Positions 45,128-54,125 are shown, counted from the first letter of the stretch. The stretch is DNA of 64,000 nt from Streptomyces fulvoviolaceus (GCF_000718165.1 NZ_JOEY01000010.1:145894-209893), one strand, 5' to 3'. Notes: generated from the sequence alone by a model not told the origin. Numbers and translations are program-made.

Positions 45128-45201
45128 CAGAGGGAAGCCGGCCGGGCCGCCACGCGGCGCGCACGCGTGGCGGCCACAGTGGCTATCGCATCCGGCATGG
45201 G

Positions 45202-45717
45202 TCAGACCAGGCTTCCGGCGGTCTTCTTGCGGCGCGCCGCGTACAGACCGGTTCCGGCGACCGCCAGGACGGCCAGCCCGCCCGCGGTCACGGCCGGCGA
45301 GGCCAACGCGCCGCCCCCGGTGTGGATTCCGCCGCTGGGCTTCTCGTGGTCGCCGCTCCAGGAGTCCCCGTCCTGCTTCCCGCTCCAGGAGTCCCCGTCC
45401 TGCTTCCCGCTACCGGAGTCCTTGCCCTGCTCCTTGTCCTTGTAGGTCTCCGGGTCGTGCTTGGGGTCCTTCGCGGTGCCCCAGTCGTCCTCGTTCACCG
45501 CGGTCAGCGCACCACCGCCGGTGTGCATGCCACCGCGCGGCGAGTCCTGGCTGCTGTCCTTGCCGTACTCCTTGCCGTGCTCCTTGTCGTGGTCCTTGCT
45601 GTAGGAGGAGTCCGTGTGGTCCTGCCAGTCGTCCCCGGCCGCGTAGGCGCCGGGTGCGCCGAGAACGAGGACGGTCGAAGCCGCCGCGGTGGCCAGGAGA
45701 ATGCGAGCAGAGTGCAT
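45202..45717 (-). CDS. Probable sortase substrate with HTGGGAL repeats
   Basis: 171 residues from ATG 45717 with AAGGA 7 bases upstream. After a signal peptide (ending AYAAGD) comes a charged, repetitive region (KDHDKEHGKEYGKDSSQD; two tandem copies of GKQDGDSWS). The motif GGMHTGGGAL appears at about residue 64 and again as GGIHTGGGAL just before a hydrophobic helix and the tail YAARRKKTAGSLV. Motif plus helix plus basic tail is the layout of a cell-wall sorting signal, but there is no LPXTG. It lies directly upstream of the class F sortase on the same strand. It is probably wall-anchored, by inference. Confidence 0.8.
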   Translation of the reverse strand: MHSARILLATAAASTVLVLGAPGAYAAGDDWQDHTDSSYSKDHDKEHGKEYGKDSSQDSPRGGMHTGGGALTAVNEDDWGTAKDPKHDPETYKDKEQGKDSGSGKQDGDSWSGKQDGDSWSGDHEKPSGGIHTGGGALASPAVTAGGLAVLAVAGTGLYAARRKKTAGSLV

Positions 45718-46114
45718 CTGACGTTCCTTCCGTCGTGGGCCGGGCAGCTGGCGCTTCGTCAGCCGATGTGACCCGCCCCCGACGTGATCCACCGTCAGCC
45801 AGTCGTCCTCTCGCCACCACTCAAGACGATCACTCGGGTGAACCCGCCCGGATTCCAGGGCTCCGGCACCGGCCCGTTGAACAGGCTCGTCCGGCGGGCG
45901 AGTTCGCCCCGTTCGCGGTTGCGTTGCGCTCCTGCACAAGCGGAAGGGAGCCGGCTCACCCACTGCCGACTCCCTTGGGAGGTTTGCCCCATCAGGCCGC
46001 CCGCCCCACGCCGAGGCACCGCGGCCCTGCGTCACCCGGTCACGTTGCGACCACTGCCGTCCGCAGGGCGGTGCCCGCAATGATGCTCGGTGCGGCCGAC
46101 ACCGTCTCCGGAGG
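45718..46114. other. 397-base gap upstream of the wall protein
   Basis: It lies between the hydroxylase stop and the wall-protein start, both leftward. No supported gene; it should hold the promoter of the wall protein/sortase pair. Confidence 0.5.
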
Positions 46115-47776
46115 TCAGACCGCTGCCAGCAACGTGGTCAGGACATGGCGCAGTGCCGACTCGGCATCCGGGGCCGGTCCTGACGATCGCCAGGCCACGA
46201 ACCCGTCGGGCCGGACGAGTACGGCACCACCGGGCGTCGTGCCGTGGGCGGCCGACCAGTCCGTGTCGCCCTCGGGTGTCAGCTCGGCATCGGATCCGTT
46301 GCCCACCCGGTACGAAGCCAGCGGGATGGACATCACTTCGCCGAGGCGGATGGCGGCCTCGTGCCAGCCACTCGGGTCATCGGCGTCGCTGAGCAGGACG
46401 AATGACCGTTCGTAGAGGTCCAGAGTGGAGATCCGTTCACCTCGGTGCCGTACCGACAAGTGGGGCGCCCTGCTGCCGGGTTCACCGGACAGGTCGAGGC
46501 GTTCCGGGACGACCGGCGTCGCGGGGTCGGTGCCGGCGACGGCGCCCTGCGGATAGCGGTAGCCGAGAGCCACGTTGAGGATGCCGCGCTGCGGGCCACC
46601 GCCACCGCCCGCGCCGGGCGGCGGGGCGAAGCCGGGATGGCTGTGCTCGACCGACCGGGCGGCGGCACGGGCGCTGGTCGCCTCCGCAACCGGGCGGCGC
46701 TCGGCGTCGTACGTGTCCAGCAGCCCCTCCCCGGCCCAGCCGCCGAGCACCGCGGCCAGCTTCCACGCGAGGTTGTGCGCGTCCTGGATGCCGGTGTTGG
46801 AGCCGAAGGCCCCGGTGGGGGACATCTCGTGGGCCGAGTCGCCGGCCAGGAAGACGCGTCCTGCCCGGTAGCTCGTGGCGACCCGTTGAGCGGCGTGCCA
46901 GGGAGCCCTGCCGGTGACCTGTACGTCAAGGTCGGCGACTCCGACCGCGCGGCGGATGTGTTCGACGCACCGCTCGTCGGTGAACTCCTCCAGGGTTTCG
47001 CCGTGTTCGGGGTGCCAGGGAGCGTGGAAGACCCAGTTCTCACGGTTGTCCACGGGCAGCAGCGCGCCGTCGGCGTCCGGGTCGGTCAGATAGCAGACGA
47101 TGAACCGGCGGTCGCCCACGACATCGGCGAGGCGGCGGGAGCGGAAGGTGATGCTGACGTTGCTGAACAGGTCGCCGGGACCGCTCTGGCCGATGCCGAG
47201 CTGCTCGCGGACAGGGCTGCGGGGGCCGTCGGCGGCGACGAGGTAGTCCGCGCGGATGGTGGTGTGCTCGCCCGTCTCCCGGCTCTTGACCACCGCGGTG
47301 ACGCCGGAGGGGTCGCTGTCGAACGACAGCAGTTCAGTGCCGTACCGCAGGTCGCCGCCGAGCTGCTCGGCATGCTGGAGCAGCACCGGCTCCAGGTCGT
47401 TCTGGCTGCACAGGCACCATGAGCTGGGGCTGAAGCGGGCCAGGCCGCCGCCCGCGTCGATCTCCTTGAAGAGCCACTCGCCCGCGTCGCCGACCAGGGC
47501 GGGTGCCTGCAGGATCCCGTGGTTGTCGGCCAGCGTGGCGGCGGCCTGCCGGATCCCCGGCTCGACGCCGGCCGCCCGGAACAGCTCCATCGTGCGGACG
47601 TTGTTGCCGCGGCCGCGGGGGTGGATGGATGTGCCGGCGTGGCGCTCCACCAGCGTGTGCCGTACCCCCAACCGGCCCAGGAACAGCGAGGTCGACAGGC
47701 CGACGAGGGATCCGCCGACGATGAGGACCGGGACCTGGTGAGTCGTGTGGTCGGCTTGGTCGGCTCTTTGGTTCAT
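46115..47776 (-). CDS. whiE-ORFVIII: FAD-dependent aromatic hydroxylase (whiE ORFVIII-like)
   Basis: 553 residues from ATG 47776, with GGAGG 6 bases upstream. Class A flavoprotein monooxygenase: dinucleotide-binding GGSLVGLSTSLFLGRLG, the DG motif YLVAADGPRSPVR, and the FAD ribityl motif GRVFLAGDSAHEMSPTGAFG. The C-terminal thioredoxin-like domain is present. Enzymes of this type hydroxylate polyketide aromatic rings. In the classical whiE locus the hydroxylase gene is divergent from ORFI; here it is on the same strand, about 1.9 kb upstream, with the sortase pair between. The link to the pigment is likely but not proved. Confidence 0.88.
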   Translation of the reverse strand: MNQRADQADHTTHQVPVLIVGGSLVGLSTSLFLGRLGVRHTLVERHAGTSIHPRGRGNNVRTMELFRAAGVEPGIRQAAATLADNHGILQAPALVGDAGEWLFKEIDAGGGLARFSPSSWCLCSQNDLEPVLLQHAEQLGGDLRYGTELLSFDSDPSGVTAVVKSRETGEHTTIRADYLVAADGPRSPVREQLGIGQSGPGDLFSNVSITFRSRRLADVVGDRRFIVCYLTDPDADGALLPVDNRENWVFHAPWHPEHGETLEEFTDERCVEHIRRAVGVADLDVQVTGRAPWHAAQRVATSYRAGRVFLAGDSAHEMSPTGAFGSNTGIQDAHNLAWKLAAVLGGWAGEGLLDTYDAERRPVAEATSARAAARSVEHSHPGFAPPPGAGGGGGPQRGILNVALGYRYPQGAVAGTDPATPVVPERLDLSGEPGSRAPHLSVRHRGERISTLDLYERSFVLLSDADDPSGWHEAAIRLGEVMSIPLASYRVGNGSDAELTPEGDTDWSAAHGTTPGGAVLVRPDGFVAWRSSGPAPDAESALRHVLTTLLAAV

Positions 47777-48156
47777 CGCTCGCCTCCAGCGCATCGTGTC
47801 TGCCGACTCGGCCGGATCCGGCCGGGAGCCTCATGCATGCCCCGCAGTGCGGACGCGGGCTCAAGCTTCACCCGCTTCACTCGCCCGGTTCGCCGAGTCG
47901 GCGGGCACGCCCACGATCCATCTCCCGCCGACATCCGAACTGATCACGCTCGGACCGCGGGGCGGAGCCATCTGGCCCTGTACTCGGCCGAGATGGCTGA
48001 GCTGCGGTGTCTGCGGGCAGGTCAGCCATACGTAGTCGCCAGCCGAAATATGCCATTTGGCCCATGGCCGTACGCCGTCCAAAGCTGGAGTCCGCGACAC
48101 GGTCGCCGACGCGGTCCGCCGCGAGACGGACTCCGGCCCGCATCCCGAACCGTCGA
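47777..48156. other. Gap with no supported gene
   Basis: Upstream of the hydroxylase. Open frames on both strands lack ribosome sites and recognisable products. Probably scar DNA at an old integration boundary together with the hydroxylase promoter. Confidence 0.4.
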
Positions 48157-48285
48157 GTGATCATCGCCATTGCCGACACATCCGGCGACGTCGACCTCGC
48201 CGACGCGGTGAGCGTGCGCCGGCCGTCGGCCATGACGCCGACACGGTCCTGACCCTGGACCGCCGCGACTTCCGCGGCGGTACGA
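48157..48285 (+). pseudogene. Collapsed PIN-domain (VapC-like) toxin gene
   Basis: From GTG 48157: VIIAIADTSG, which is the beta-1 strand and first catalytic Asp of PIN toxins, fused directly to DVDLADAVSV, which resembles the segment with the third Asp. A frameshift follows, and the other frame continues DADTVLTLDRRDFRGG, the classic PIN C-terminus. About 80 residues of the middle are missing. No intact antitoxin is seen. It sits 20 bases from the tRNA-Gly fragment, as expected for mobile-element cargo. Confidence 0.7.
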
Positions 48286-48302
48286 ACACCATTCACTCTT
48301 GT

Positions 48303-48336
48303 CGAGAATCGAACTCGCACTCGCAGCTTGGGAAGC
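48303..48336 (-). pseudogene. Partial tRNA-Gly copy (T-arm to anticodon arm)
   Basis: 33 of 34 bases match the intact tRNA-Gly(CCC) at 54170-54203 in the same orientation: a 20-base identical block through the T-arm, one mismatch, then 13 identical bases covering the anticodon loop. The acceptor stem is absent on one side and the D-arm on the other. A remnant of recombination at the tRNA. Confidence 0.85.
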
Positions 48337-48627
48337 GACGGCGCTTGGGCGGTTACATAGCTGGTGACCTGCAGGGATTCATCGTGTCGTTGTCGTCGTG
48401 CGGGTCCGGTCGCGCCGCTGTCGACCGTGGTTGTCCGCTCCTACGGCACGCGGGGGGCACGGCGTCGAAGTGCGGCGGGGCGAGCGAGTGAGCGAGCGGG
48501 CTCTGGCTCGGCCGGTCCGCATGCCCGACTCGGGGAGCGCTTCGCCAGTGCACAGATGCGGATGGTCAGAGCGACCGTCACCTTGCCGCCGTCCGCGCAG
48601 AGGTCAGCCGATCCCGAACGGGGGTGC
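48337..48627. other. Gap after the tRNA fragment
   Basis: No supported gene; downstream region of the leftward duplicated-domain lipoprotein. Confidence 0.4.
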
Positions 48628-49425
48628 TCAGTGGTCGTCGGTGATGGTGGTGGCGATGCCGTTGCTGATCACGACCTCGGCGGAGAAGCCCTTCTTGGCG
48701 GCCGTCTCCAGTTGGGCCTCGGTGCACTCGACGCCGCCCTCGCCGCCCGGCCCGGTGTTCACGGCATCGCAGATGTCGTCGTAGCCCATGATCTTGGTGT
48801 CATCGGCAACGAGGAACTGCTGCTCGGTGCCCTTCGTGTCGGAGACGGTGTACTTGCCCGGCGCCAGGTAGGAGACGTTGCCGAACCAGGTTCCGTTGAC
48901 ACCCTTGCCCTTGTTGACGCCCTCGACGACGGTCTCGCCGGAGTCGGAGCCACTGCCGGATTCGGACCCGGAGCCCTGCTGGGCGGCACGTCGCTCGGTC
49001 ACCAGGGTCGCGGTGCCGTTCTTCATTTCCACGTCGGCGTTCACGGCACCCTTCTTGAGGGCCGACTCCAACTGATCCAGCGTGCACGGCGCGTCCACCT
49101 TGGAGCCGGCCTCGCCGCATATCGTGCCGACGCCGTAGACCTCGGTGTCGTCGGCGACCCAGAACTGCTGGTCCTCCTTGCCCTGGACGGACACGATGTA
49201 CTTGCCCGGGGCGAGATAGGTGACCTTGCCGTTCTTGAACGAACCGCTGACGCCCTTGGAGTTCTTGGAGCCCGACGCCTTCTTCGCGGCCGCCACCGGG
49301 CTTGCCGTGCCCGCCGGGCTCTTGCCGGACGAGCTGTCGTCGGTGCCGTTCTGGCACGCCGTCATCAGCAGTCCTGCGGTGAGCGCGGCGGTGGCGACGA
49401 TGGCCTGGCGCAGGTGGCGGTTCAT
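48628..49425 (-). CDS. Lipoprotein with two copies of one domain
   Basis: 265 residues from ATG 49425. The lipobox is LLMTAC. Two repeats of about 80 residues follow, each with the same order: a VSGSFKNGKVTYLAPGKYIV-like start, an (E/T)QQF-V-ADDT segment, a Cys-containing centre (GVGTICGEAG / GYDDICDAVN), a second Cys near the end, and a (A/S)x(V/A)EVxxNGxAT tail. They are joined by a Ser/Gly linker at about residues 150-165. Likely an exported ligand-binding or surface protein; family unknown to me. The conserved Cys pairs suggest one disulfide per domain. Confidence 0.8.
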   Translation of the reverse strand: MNRHLRQAIVATAALTAGLLMTACQNGTDDSSSGKSPAGTASPVAAAKKASGSKNSKGVSGSFKNGKVTYLAPGKYIVSVQGKEDQQFWVADDTEVYGVGTICGEAGSKVDAPCTLDQLESALKKGAVNADVEMKNGTATLVTERRAAQQGSGSESGSGSDSGETVVEGVNKGKGVNGTWFGNVSYLAPGKYTVSDTKGTEQQFLVADDTKIMGYDDICDAVNTGPGGEGGVECTEAQLETAAKKGFSAEVVISNGIATTITDDH

Positions 49426-49814
49426 CACGGGGGGGTCCTTCCGAGGGGCGGGGGTGGCAGGGAGCCGACGGCGTTTCCACCGTTTCCCGCTCTGTGATCA
49501 CTATGAGGTCTCCCAGGTCCCACAGGTCACGCCTGTCCTCGCTTCAGAACAGCGCGGTCACATAGCCGTGACACAGCAACACGTCGGCTGTGGAGGCCGG
49601 TTGGCCGACGCCACCTTGCGTCACACGGGCGCGTGCACGTCTTCACGCGACTGGTCGGCCCATGACCGGATCACCGATCACGCCCGCCGCCTGATCTGTA
49701 CCGCTCGGACTCTCGGCCACTTCTCCGCGAGTTTCCACCGCTGCTTCGTCACCCTCGGCGCCCTTCGTACTGCCCACGCCAAGGGCACGGCTGCGAAGAA
49801 CGGGCTCTGCGCCG
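49426..49814. other. 389-base gap, no supported gene
   Basis: Promoter region of the leftward lipoprotein and downstream region of the CPBP gene. Short frames only. Confidence 0.4.
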
Positions 49815-50933
49815 TCAGCACAGGGTCCGGTCGGCGACACCGGGCGGAGGAGCGGAGGGAGCTGCCCCCAGGGGCAGATCTGGCGCGTCCGTGCGTTCGG
49901 TGCACGGAACCGGAACCGGAACCGGAAGCGGAACCGGAACTGGGACGCAGGGGAGAGGGACGTGAGCGGCGGGAACCTGGGGATACGTGGCGGAGAAGGG
50001 CAGCGGCGGCGGGGCCGGTGTCGGCGCGGGGACGGCACGGGTCGGCGTGCGGCGACGCGCCAGCCAGAGGACGGCCGCCGTGTACAGGGCGATGCCGGCC
50101 AGGTCGACGGCCACGAGCTGCCAGGGAAGGTCCGCGGCGGTGTCGTCGCTCTTGAGGCCGTCGACGGCGGCGGCCGAGATGCCGAAGGCCAGGAGGTTGT
50201 TCACGGCGTGCAGTCCGATCGCCGCTTCCAGCCCGCCGGTGCGTACGGTGAGCCAGCCCGCGACCACCGCGAACACGGCCAGGTCGGCGAAGCCCCAAGG
50301 GGTGCCCCAGCCGTGGGCGGCGGCGAACAGGACGGCCTGGGGCACGAGCGCCCACCAGGGAGAGCGAAGGAGGCCGCCGACCGCCTGCGTGAGCCAGCCC
50401 CGGAAGACGTACTCCTCGGCGGCCGCCTGGAGCGGCACCAGGACGACCAGCATGGCGAGGGCCGGGCCGAAGACCTCCCAGCCCGCCCACCGCGACGACT
50501 CGGCGTCGTCCATGGGCAGCAGGAACATGGCCCCGGTGGTCACGGCGAGGACCGGAAGGGCCGCCAGCACGCACAGCCCCAGCCAGCGCCACCGCAGTCC
50601 GCCCGTCACGGACGAGACCGTGCCCGCCGGGCGGCGGCCGATCCAGCGCACCGCGAGCAGGACGACGGGCAGGGCGGAGGCGATCGCCAGCAGGTCGAGG
50701 GCGGTGCCCGAGACGGGGCCGAACTCGACGGTTCCGTCAGGGGCTTCGGGGTACCCCCTGGCCGCTCCCAGGGCGGAGCCGATGCCGTAGAGCAGTGCGG
50801 CCACGAGCACGCACGCCACGGCCACGAACCCGGTGCCCAGCACGGGCCGCCACCATCGATGGCGTGCTGAGGCGCGTGCCATGCGGTGGTAGGCGAGGAG
50901 CGCGGGTGCTGAGGCGGCGAGCGGAATCGTCAT
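49815..50933 (-). CDS. CPBP-family intramembrane metalloprotease
   Basis: 372-residue polytopic membrane protein from ATG 50933. The glutamyl-protease motifs of the CPBP/Abi family are present: AAAEEYVFRGWLTQ (motif 1), VLFAAAHGWGTPWG (motif 2 His) and the third motif IGLHAVNNLL. Such proteins process membrane peptides or, in other bacteria, protect against bacteriocins. The C-terminal 60 residues are a Pro/Val-rich tail (VPVPLPVPVPVP) coded by a GGAACC microsatellite and look disordered. It is divergent from the tandem histidine kinase, sharing a 137-base promoter region. Confidence 0.9.
   Translation of the reverse strand: MTIPLAASAPALLAYHRMARASARHRWWRPVLGTGFVAVACVLVAALLYGIGSALGAARGYPEAPDGTVEFGPVSGTALDLLAIASALPVVLLAVRWIGRRPAGTVSSVTGGLRWRWLGLCVLAALPVLAVTTGAMFLLPMDDAESSRWAGWEVFGPALAMLVVLVPLQAAAEEYVFRGWLTQAVGGLLRSPWWALVPQAVLFAAAHGWGTPWGFADLAVFAVVAGWLTVRTGGLEAAIGLHAVNNLLAFGISAAAVDGLKSDDTAADLPWQLVAVDLAGIALYTAAVLWLARRRTPTRAVPAPTPAPPPLPFSATYPQVPAAHVPLPCVPVPVPLPVPVPVPCTERTDAPDLPLGAAPSAPPPGVADRTLC
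49907..49941. repeat. GGAACC microsatellite in the CPBP gene
   Basis: About six tandem six-base units with minor variants, encoding a Val-Pro/Leu-Pro tail. Confidence 0.85.
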
Positions 50934-51070
50934 GGCCACAAGCCTCTCCGCGGGCCCGTGTCCCCACATCGGCCGCGGGCACGAACGGCGCCTCTGTCGG
51001 AGGGTGGAGAGCGGCCTCGTACCTGGGACCGGTGCCGCGCCGTAGCACCCCGCCCTACGCTCGTGCCGAG

Positions 51071-53443
51071 ATGGAGACGACGATACGCAATTGGCTGCTC
51101 CCCGCGCTGCTCGCGGCCGGACAGATCGCCTGGCTGTGGCCCGGAGCCGGCCTGGCCGGCGAGGAGGTGCCCGGGGCGGCGGCACTGGTCGCGGTCCTGG
51201 GCGCGGTGGTCGCGGAGACGGCCGCGCTGGGCCGACGACGGCAAGCACCGATCCGGGCCCTGGCCTGGTCCCTCGGGGCCCTCGTCCTGGGCCAACTGGC
51301 CTGGCAGGACGGCTACTTCGGGGCGGGTGCGCCGATCGCGCTGTATTCGGTCGCGGTCCGCTGCCCCGTGCCTGTGACCCTGCGCGCGCTCGCCGCGGCC
51401 GTGGGTGTCGAGTGGCTCCTGTCCCTCATCCACCTCGGGGTCCGGCCCGCGCTCGCCTCGGAGTGGGCGCTCGGCGCACTCCTGTACGCCGTCTGCGCGG
51501 GGCTCGGTGAGGGCCGACGGCAGTGGCTCAAGGGGCGGTCGCTCGCGGCCCGCCGGCTGGCCGGTGCGGAGGGGACCCGTCGGCGGGCGGGAGACACCGA
51601 ACGGCGGCGGCTGGCCCGCGAACTGCACGACGTGAGCGCCCATCACCTGACGTCCGTCGTCATCACGGCCGACGCCGCACGCAGACTCGGCGACAGCAGG
51701 CCCGAGTTGACGGCCGAGGCGCTGTCGTTCGCCGAGCGCACCGGCACCGAGACCCTGACGGCGCTGCGACGGCTCGTCGGTCTGCTGCGCGACGTCGAGC
51801 GTCCGGATCCCCGCCCGATGACCGCGCGCATCGAGGAACTCATCGCCGGATTCGGCCGGTTGGGGCGTCCGATCGATGCCGTACTCCCCGACGACCTGGC
51901 CGGTCCGGCGGCCGAGTCGGTCCACGGGATCGTCCGCGAGGCCCTGACGAACGCCTTGCGATACGCCCCGGGCTCCGCCGCGCACGTCAGCGTCCTTCGT
52001 GGGGAGGGCGTCCTGGAACTGAGCGTCGACAACGCTCCCCCGCGCGGCTCGGCACCCGGCGCAGTCGACGGCCTTGGCTCGGGACGCGGCGTCGCGGGGA
52101 TGAAGGAGCGGGCCGCGGCCGTGGGCGGCGAACTGACCGCCGGCCCCGCACCTGGCGGTGGCTGGCGGGTCCGGGCCACGCTGCCCGACGTCACGGGGCC
52201 GTGGGGCCCGCCCGAGGGCGGCGCGGGCCGGCGCGACGTGCTGCGGGAGCAGCGGCTGGCCGACCCCGCGCTGGTGTTCACGGCGACGCTCCTTCCCCTG
52301 GTGTTCGCCCTGGTCACCGTGGAGGACTGGACCGGCGCGAGCCTGCGCGCCGCGGTGCCCGGCCTGCTCGTCGTGGCCGTGCTGCTGGCCGCGCACGCGG
52401 TGCCGCTGCTGTGGCGGCGGCGCGCTCCCTGGCCGGCGTTCCTCGGCGTGCTGGCCACGTCGTGGCTGTGGCCTGCGGCGGTTGTGGGGGTCGGCCTGCC
52501 GTCACGGGTGTCCGAGTTCCTCGCCGGCGGAGCGCTCGCGGAACTGCCGGCGGTGTACGCGGTGGCGGTCTACGGCCGGGGAGCCGCCCGTACCTGGCCC
52601 GCGTGGTGCGCGGCGGCGGTCTCGCTCTCCGGGACCCTGGTCGCGACGGCGGGCGCGGACGGCGAGTTGCAGGGCGAGGGCTCGATGTGGCCCACCGCCG
52701 TGGTGATGTTCGTGCCGTTGGCCGTGGTGCTCGCCGTCGTGTTCGCCGGCCTGTGGGGTGCCGGGCTCGCCGTACGGCGCCGACGGCTGCGGATCCTGGC
52801 CCGGGACGACTTCGCGCTGGCCGGCGCACTGTGGCACGCGGAACGGGCCGCGGACGCCGAACGGCGCCGACTGGCAGCGAAGTTGAGCGACGCCGTCCTG
52901 CACCCCACGGCGGCACTGGTCGAACAGGCCCGGCGGGGACGGCTGGAGGAGGTGGCCGCCGGTGCCCGGTCGGCCCTCGCCGCCATGCGCGAACTCCTGC
53001 ACAGCCTGGGAGAGTCGGGGGATCCCGGGCTCGCGCCGGCGCCCACCGCCCTGGACCTCGACGCGCTGTGCCGGACCGTGCGCGCGGCCGGGCGGGACGT
53101 GAGGTTGCGGGGCCTGCCGGAGGCCGCGCGAGACCTGCCGCCCTCCGTGACCCTGTCGGCGTACCGGATCGTAGAGGCAGCGCTCGCCGCAGGCGACCAA
53201 GGTCCGGCACGGGTCACGCTACGCCGACGCCGCGACACCCTGCGCGTCACGGTGACGGGCGTACCGCAGGCGGTGACCGGCCCCGTGGCCGAACGCCTGA
53301 AGGTGCAGGTGGGGACAAGGACGACAGGGATCGGCCGTATCACTCTCGAACAGACCGGTACCGTACGGGTGTTGCTGTCGACCCGGCCGAGTCCGCCGGA
53401 GCCGGAGTCCATCCAGGAGGTGTTCCCGTCACCACACGCGTGA
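51071..53443 (+). CDS. Tandem histidine kinase: active module plus degenerate module
   Basis: 790 residues from ATG 51071, twice the usual length. Module 1 (about residues 1-380): membrane helices, phosphoacceptor RRLARELHDVSAHHL (His near 186), ATPase domain with a normal glycine box GSGRGVAGMKERA. Module 2 (about 390-790): a second set of membrane helices, then RRRLAAKLSDAVLHPTAAL where the phosphoacceptor His is replaced by Ser, and an ATPase domain with only a weak glycine box (TTGIGRITLEQTG). The second half therefore looks like a pseudokinase, perhaps a second sensor that controls module 1. The response regulator gene overlaps its stop. Confidence 0.93.
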   Translation: METTIRNWLLPALLAAGQIAWLWPGAGLAGEEVPGAAALVAVLGAVVAETAALGRRRQAPIRALAWSLGALVLGQLAWQDGYFGAGAPIALYSVAVRCPVPVTLRALAAAVGVEWLLSLIHLGVRPALASEWALGALLYAVCAGLGEGRRQWLKGRSLAARRLAGAEGTRRRAGDTERRRLARELHDVSAHHLTSVVITADAARRLGDSRPELTAEALSFAERTGTETLTALRRLVGLLRDVERPDPRPMTARIEELIAGFGRLGRPIDAVLPDDLAGPAAESVHGIVREALTNALRYAPGSAAHVSVLRGEGVLELSVDNAPPRGSAPGAVDGLGSGRGVAGMKERAAAVGGELTAGPAPGGGWRVRATLPDVTGPWGPPEGGAGRRDVLREQRLADPALVFTATLLPLVFALVTVEDWTGASLRAAVPGLLVVAVLLAAHAVPLLWRRRAPWPAFLGVLATSWLWPAAVVGVGLPSRVSEFLAGGALAELPAVYAVAVYGRGAARTWPAWCAAAVSLSGTLVATAGADGELQGEGSMWPTAVVMFVPLAVVLAVVFAGLWGAGLAVRRRRLRILARDDFALAGALWHAERAADAERRRLAAKLSDAVLHPTAALVEQARRGRLEEVAAGARSALAAMRELLHSLGESGDPGLAPAPTALDLDALCRTVRAAGRDVRLRGLPEAARDLPPSVTLSAYRIVEAALAAGDQGPARVTLRRRRDTLRVTVTGVPQAVTGPVAERLKVQVGTRTTGIGRITLEQTGTVRVLLSTRPSPPEPESIQEVFPSPHA

Positions 53444-54093
53444 TGGTCGTCGACGACCAGGCGGTGGTCCGCGCCGGATTCGCTGCCATCGTGGATGCCG
53501 AACCCGATCTGACGGTGGTCGCCGAGGCCGGTGACGGGGCGTCGGCGGTGTCGCTCGCCGCCACCGAGGCGCCCGACCTCGTCCTGATGGACATCCGCAT
53601 GCCCGGCATGGACGGTCTCACCGCGACCCGTCTCATCACCGCGCAGGAGCGCCCGCCGCGCGTCCTCGTCCTGACCACCTTCGACCTCGACGCCTACGTG
53701 TACGAGGCGTTGCGCGCCGGAGCCTCGGGGTTCCTGCTCAAGGACGCCCTGCCTGAGGACCTGCTGTCCGCGATCCGCGTGGTCGCCACCGGAGAGGGCA
53801 TCCTGGCCCCGACCGTGACCCGTCGGCTCATCGACACCTTCGCCCAGGGCGCCCCGCAGCCGCCGTCCGTGACGGGTGCGCTGTCCTCCCTCACGCCGCG
53901 CGAGCGGGAGGTCCTGCTGCACATCGCGTCGGGCCTGACGAACGCCGAGATCGCCTCCGCGCTCGGAGTGACCACGGGCACCGTGAAGACCCATGTGAAC
54001 GCCCTGCTGTCCAAGCTGGGCCTGCGGGACCGGGTACAGGCCACGATCCTCGCCTACGAGAGCGGGCTGGTCAGGCCACGCGGAACGGTCTGA
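53440..54093 (+). CDS. NarL/LuxR-type response regulator
   Basis: 217 residues from GTG 53440, which overlaps the kinase stop as GTGA. Receiver: MMVVDDQAVVRAGF, phosphoacceptor Asp in LVLMDIRMPG, Thr in LVLTTF, Lys in FLLKDA. LuxR helix-turn-helix: LTPREREVLLHIASGLTNAE. Odd feature: the well-placed ribosome site GGAGGT (53416-53421) is followed 6 bases later by GTC at 53428, exactly where homologues have GTG (product V/M-TTRVMVV). The expected start appears to have been lost, leaving the coupled GTG. It probably regulates the adjacent CPBP or its own operon. Confidence 0.92.
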   Translation: MMVVDDQAVVRAGFAAIVDAEPDLTVVAEAGDGASAVSLAATEAPDLVLMDIRMPGMDGLTATRLITAQERPPRVLVLTTFDLDAYVYEALRAGASGFLLKDALPEDLLSAIRVVATGEGILAPTVTRRLIDTFAQGAPQPPSVTGALSSLTPREREVLLHIASGLTNAEIASALGVTTGTVKTHVNALLSKLGLRDRVQATILAYESGLVRPRGTV

Positions 54094-54125
54094 GCGCGGG
54101 AGCCACGGCCGACCGGACAACAAAC

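Noticed and set aside
48008..48491. Plus-strand frames through the PIN remnant and tRNA fragment as an intact small gene
   Set aside because: The frame crosses the tRNA-like block and contains the PIN C-terminus only; the N-terminus is in another frame.
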